A stretch of DNA of 5,689 nt from an uncultured Bacteroidales bacterium (GTDB lineage Bacteria > Bacteroidota > Bacteroidia > Bacteroidales > P3): assembly GCA_905236405.1 (NCBI GenBank), contig CAJOQB010000021.1:1-5689 (forward strand), in the 5' to 3' direction. Both the position numbers and the translations under genes were made by a program. Shown piece after piece: positions 5,609-5,689 of this stretch. The notes under the pieces were generated by a model. The model made no database searches. It saw only the letters and a program-made list of their open reading frames with translations, and was not told where the DNA came from. Each line of letters opens with the position of its first letter. The stretch's first letter is position 1.

Positions 5609-5689
5609 TTTGGAAGGAGGTCGAGAAGGGCGTCATACGGAAAACTTTTTTCTCAAACAAGCGTTTTAACTTTTGGATGCACTTATTTC

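Larger units (their letters stand above)
5357..5689. other. AT-rich upstream region of the sigma-factor operon
   Basis: No supported gene lies in these 333 bp. Toward the sigma gene the minus strand shows TTTTGGC (5414-5420) and TTATTATAGG (5395-5404), a loose resemblance to a promoter, well short of the Bacteroidota consensus TTTG / TAnnTTTG. Farther right are a T8 run (5516-5523), an operator-like palindrome and a hairpin, listed separately. An ATG at 5677-5679 on the plus strand opens a frame to the edge, but five codons are too few to call a gene. Confidence 0.5.

Overview
The window looks like chromosomal DNA of a Bacteroidota member, most likely order Bacteroidales. The evidence is a small secreted protein with a type IX secretion (T9SS) type A sorting tail, a lipoprotein with acidic residues after its lipidated cysteine, AT-rich leaders without Shine-Dalgarno sequences in front of most genes, and an RHS/SpvB-type secreted giant protein. 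Base composition is near 50% G+C in genes and clearly AT-richer in the spacers. I cannot name a genus. All five genes I support lie on the minus strand, so the window reads right to left.

Right edge (5689-5357): no gene that I can support. It is AT-rich upstream DNA with a 13-bp palindrome, a GC-rich hairpin and weak promoter-like words. It probably holds the control region of the operon that follows.

Operon 1 (5356-3415): an ECF-like sigma-70 factor with an unusually long insert in region 2, then a four-helix membrane protein overlapping it by 11 bp, then a lipoprotein 18 bp further on. The arrangement suggests a sigma factor with a membrane-bound partner, possibly an anti-sigma factor, plus an envelope lipoprotein. 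The role of the second and third genes is inferred from context only.

Spacer (3414-3072): 343 bp without a credible gene but dense in GC-rich inverted repeats. At least two of these hairpins compete for the same bases, and a direct repeat (GTTARCCCCGT) occurs at both ends. This is the most structured non-coding stretch of the window.

Operon 2 (3071 to beyond position 1): a 141-residue secreted protein with a signal peptide, one RHS-like YD motif and a T9SS sorting tail. Eleven bases later comes the start of a very large SpvB/TcdB-like protein, of which 878 residues are in the window. It has a signal peptide, an SpvB-like domain, seven calcium-loop FG-GAP/VCBS-type repeats and a TcdB-middle-like segment. 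Its RHS repeats and any C-terminal toxin lie outside the window. The two genes are probably cotranscribed, with a strong Shine-Dalgarno sequence overlapping the first stop codon.

The closest thing to a new system is the RHS-type shell protein paired with a tiny protein that carries one YD motif and the T9SS tail, preceded by a strongly structured leader.
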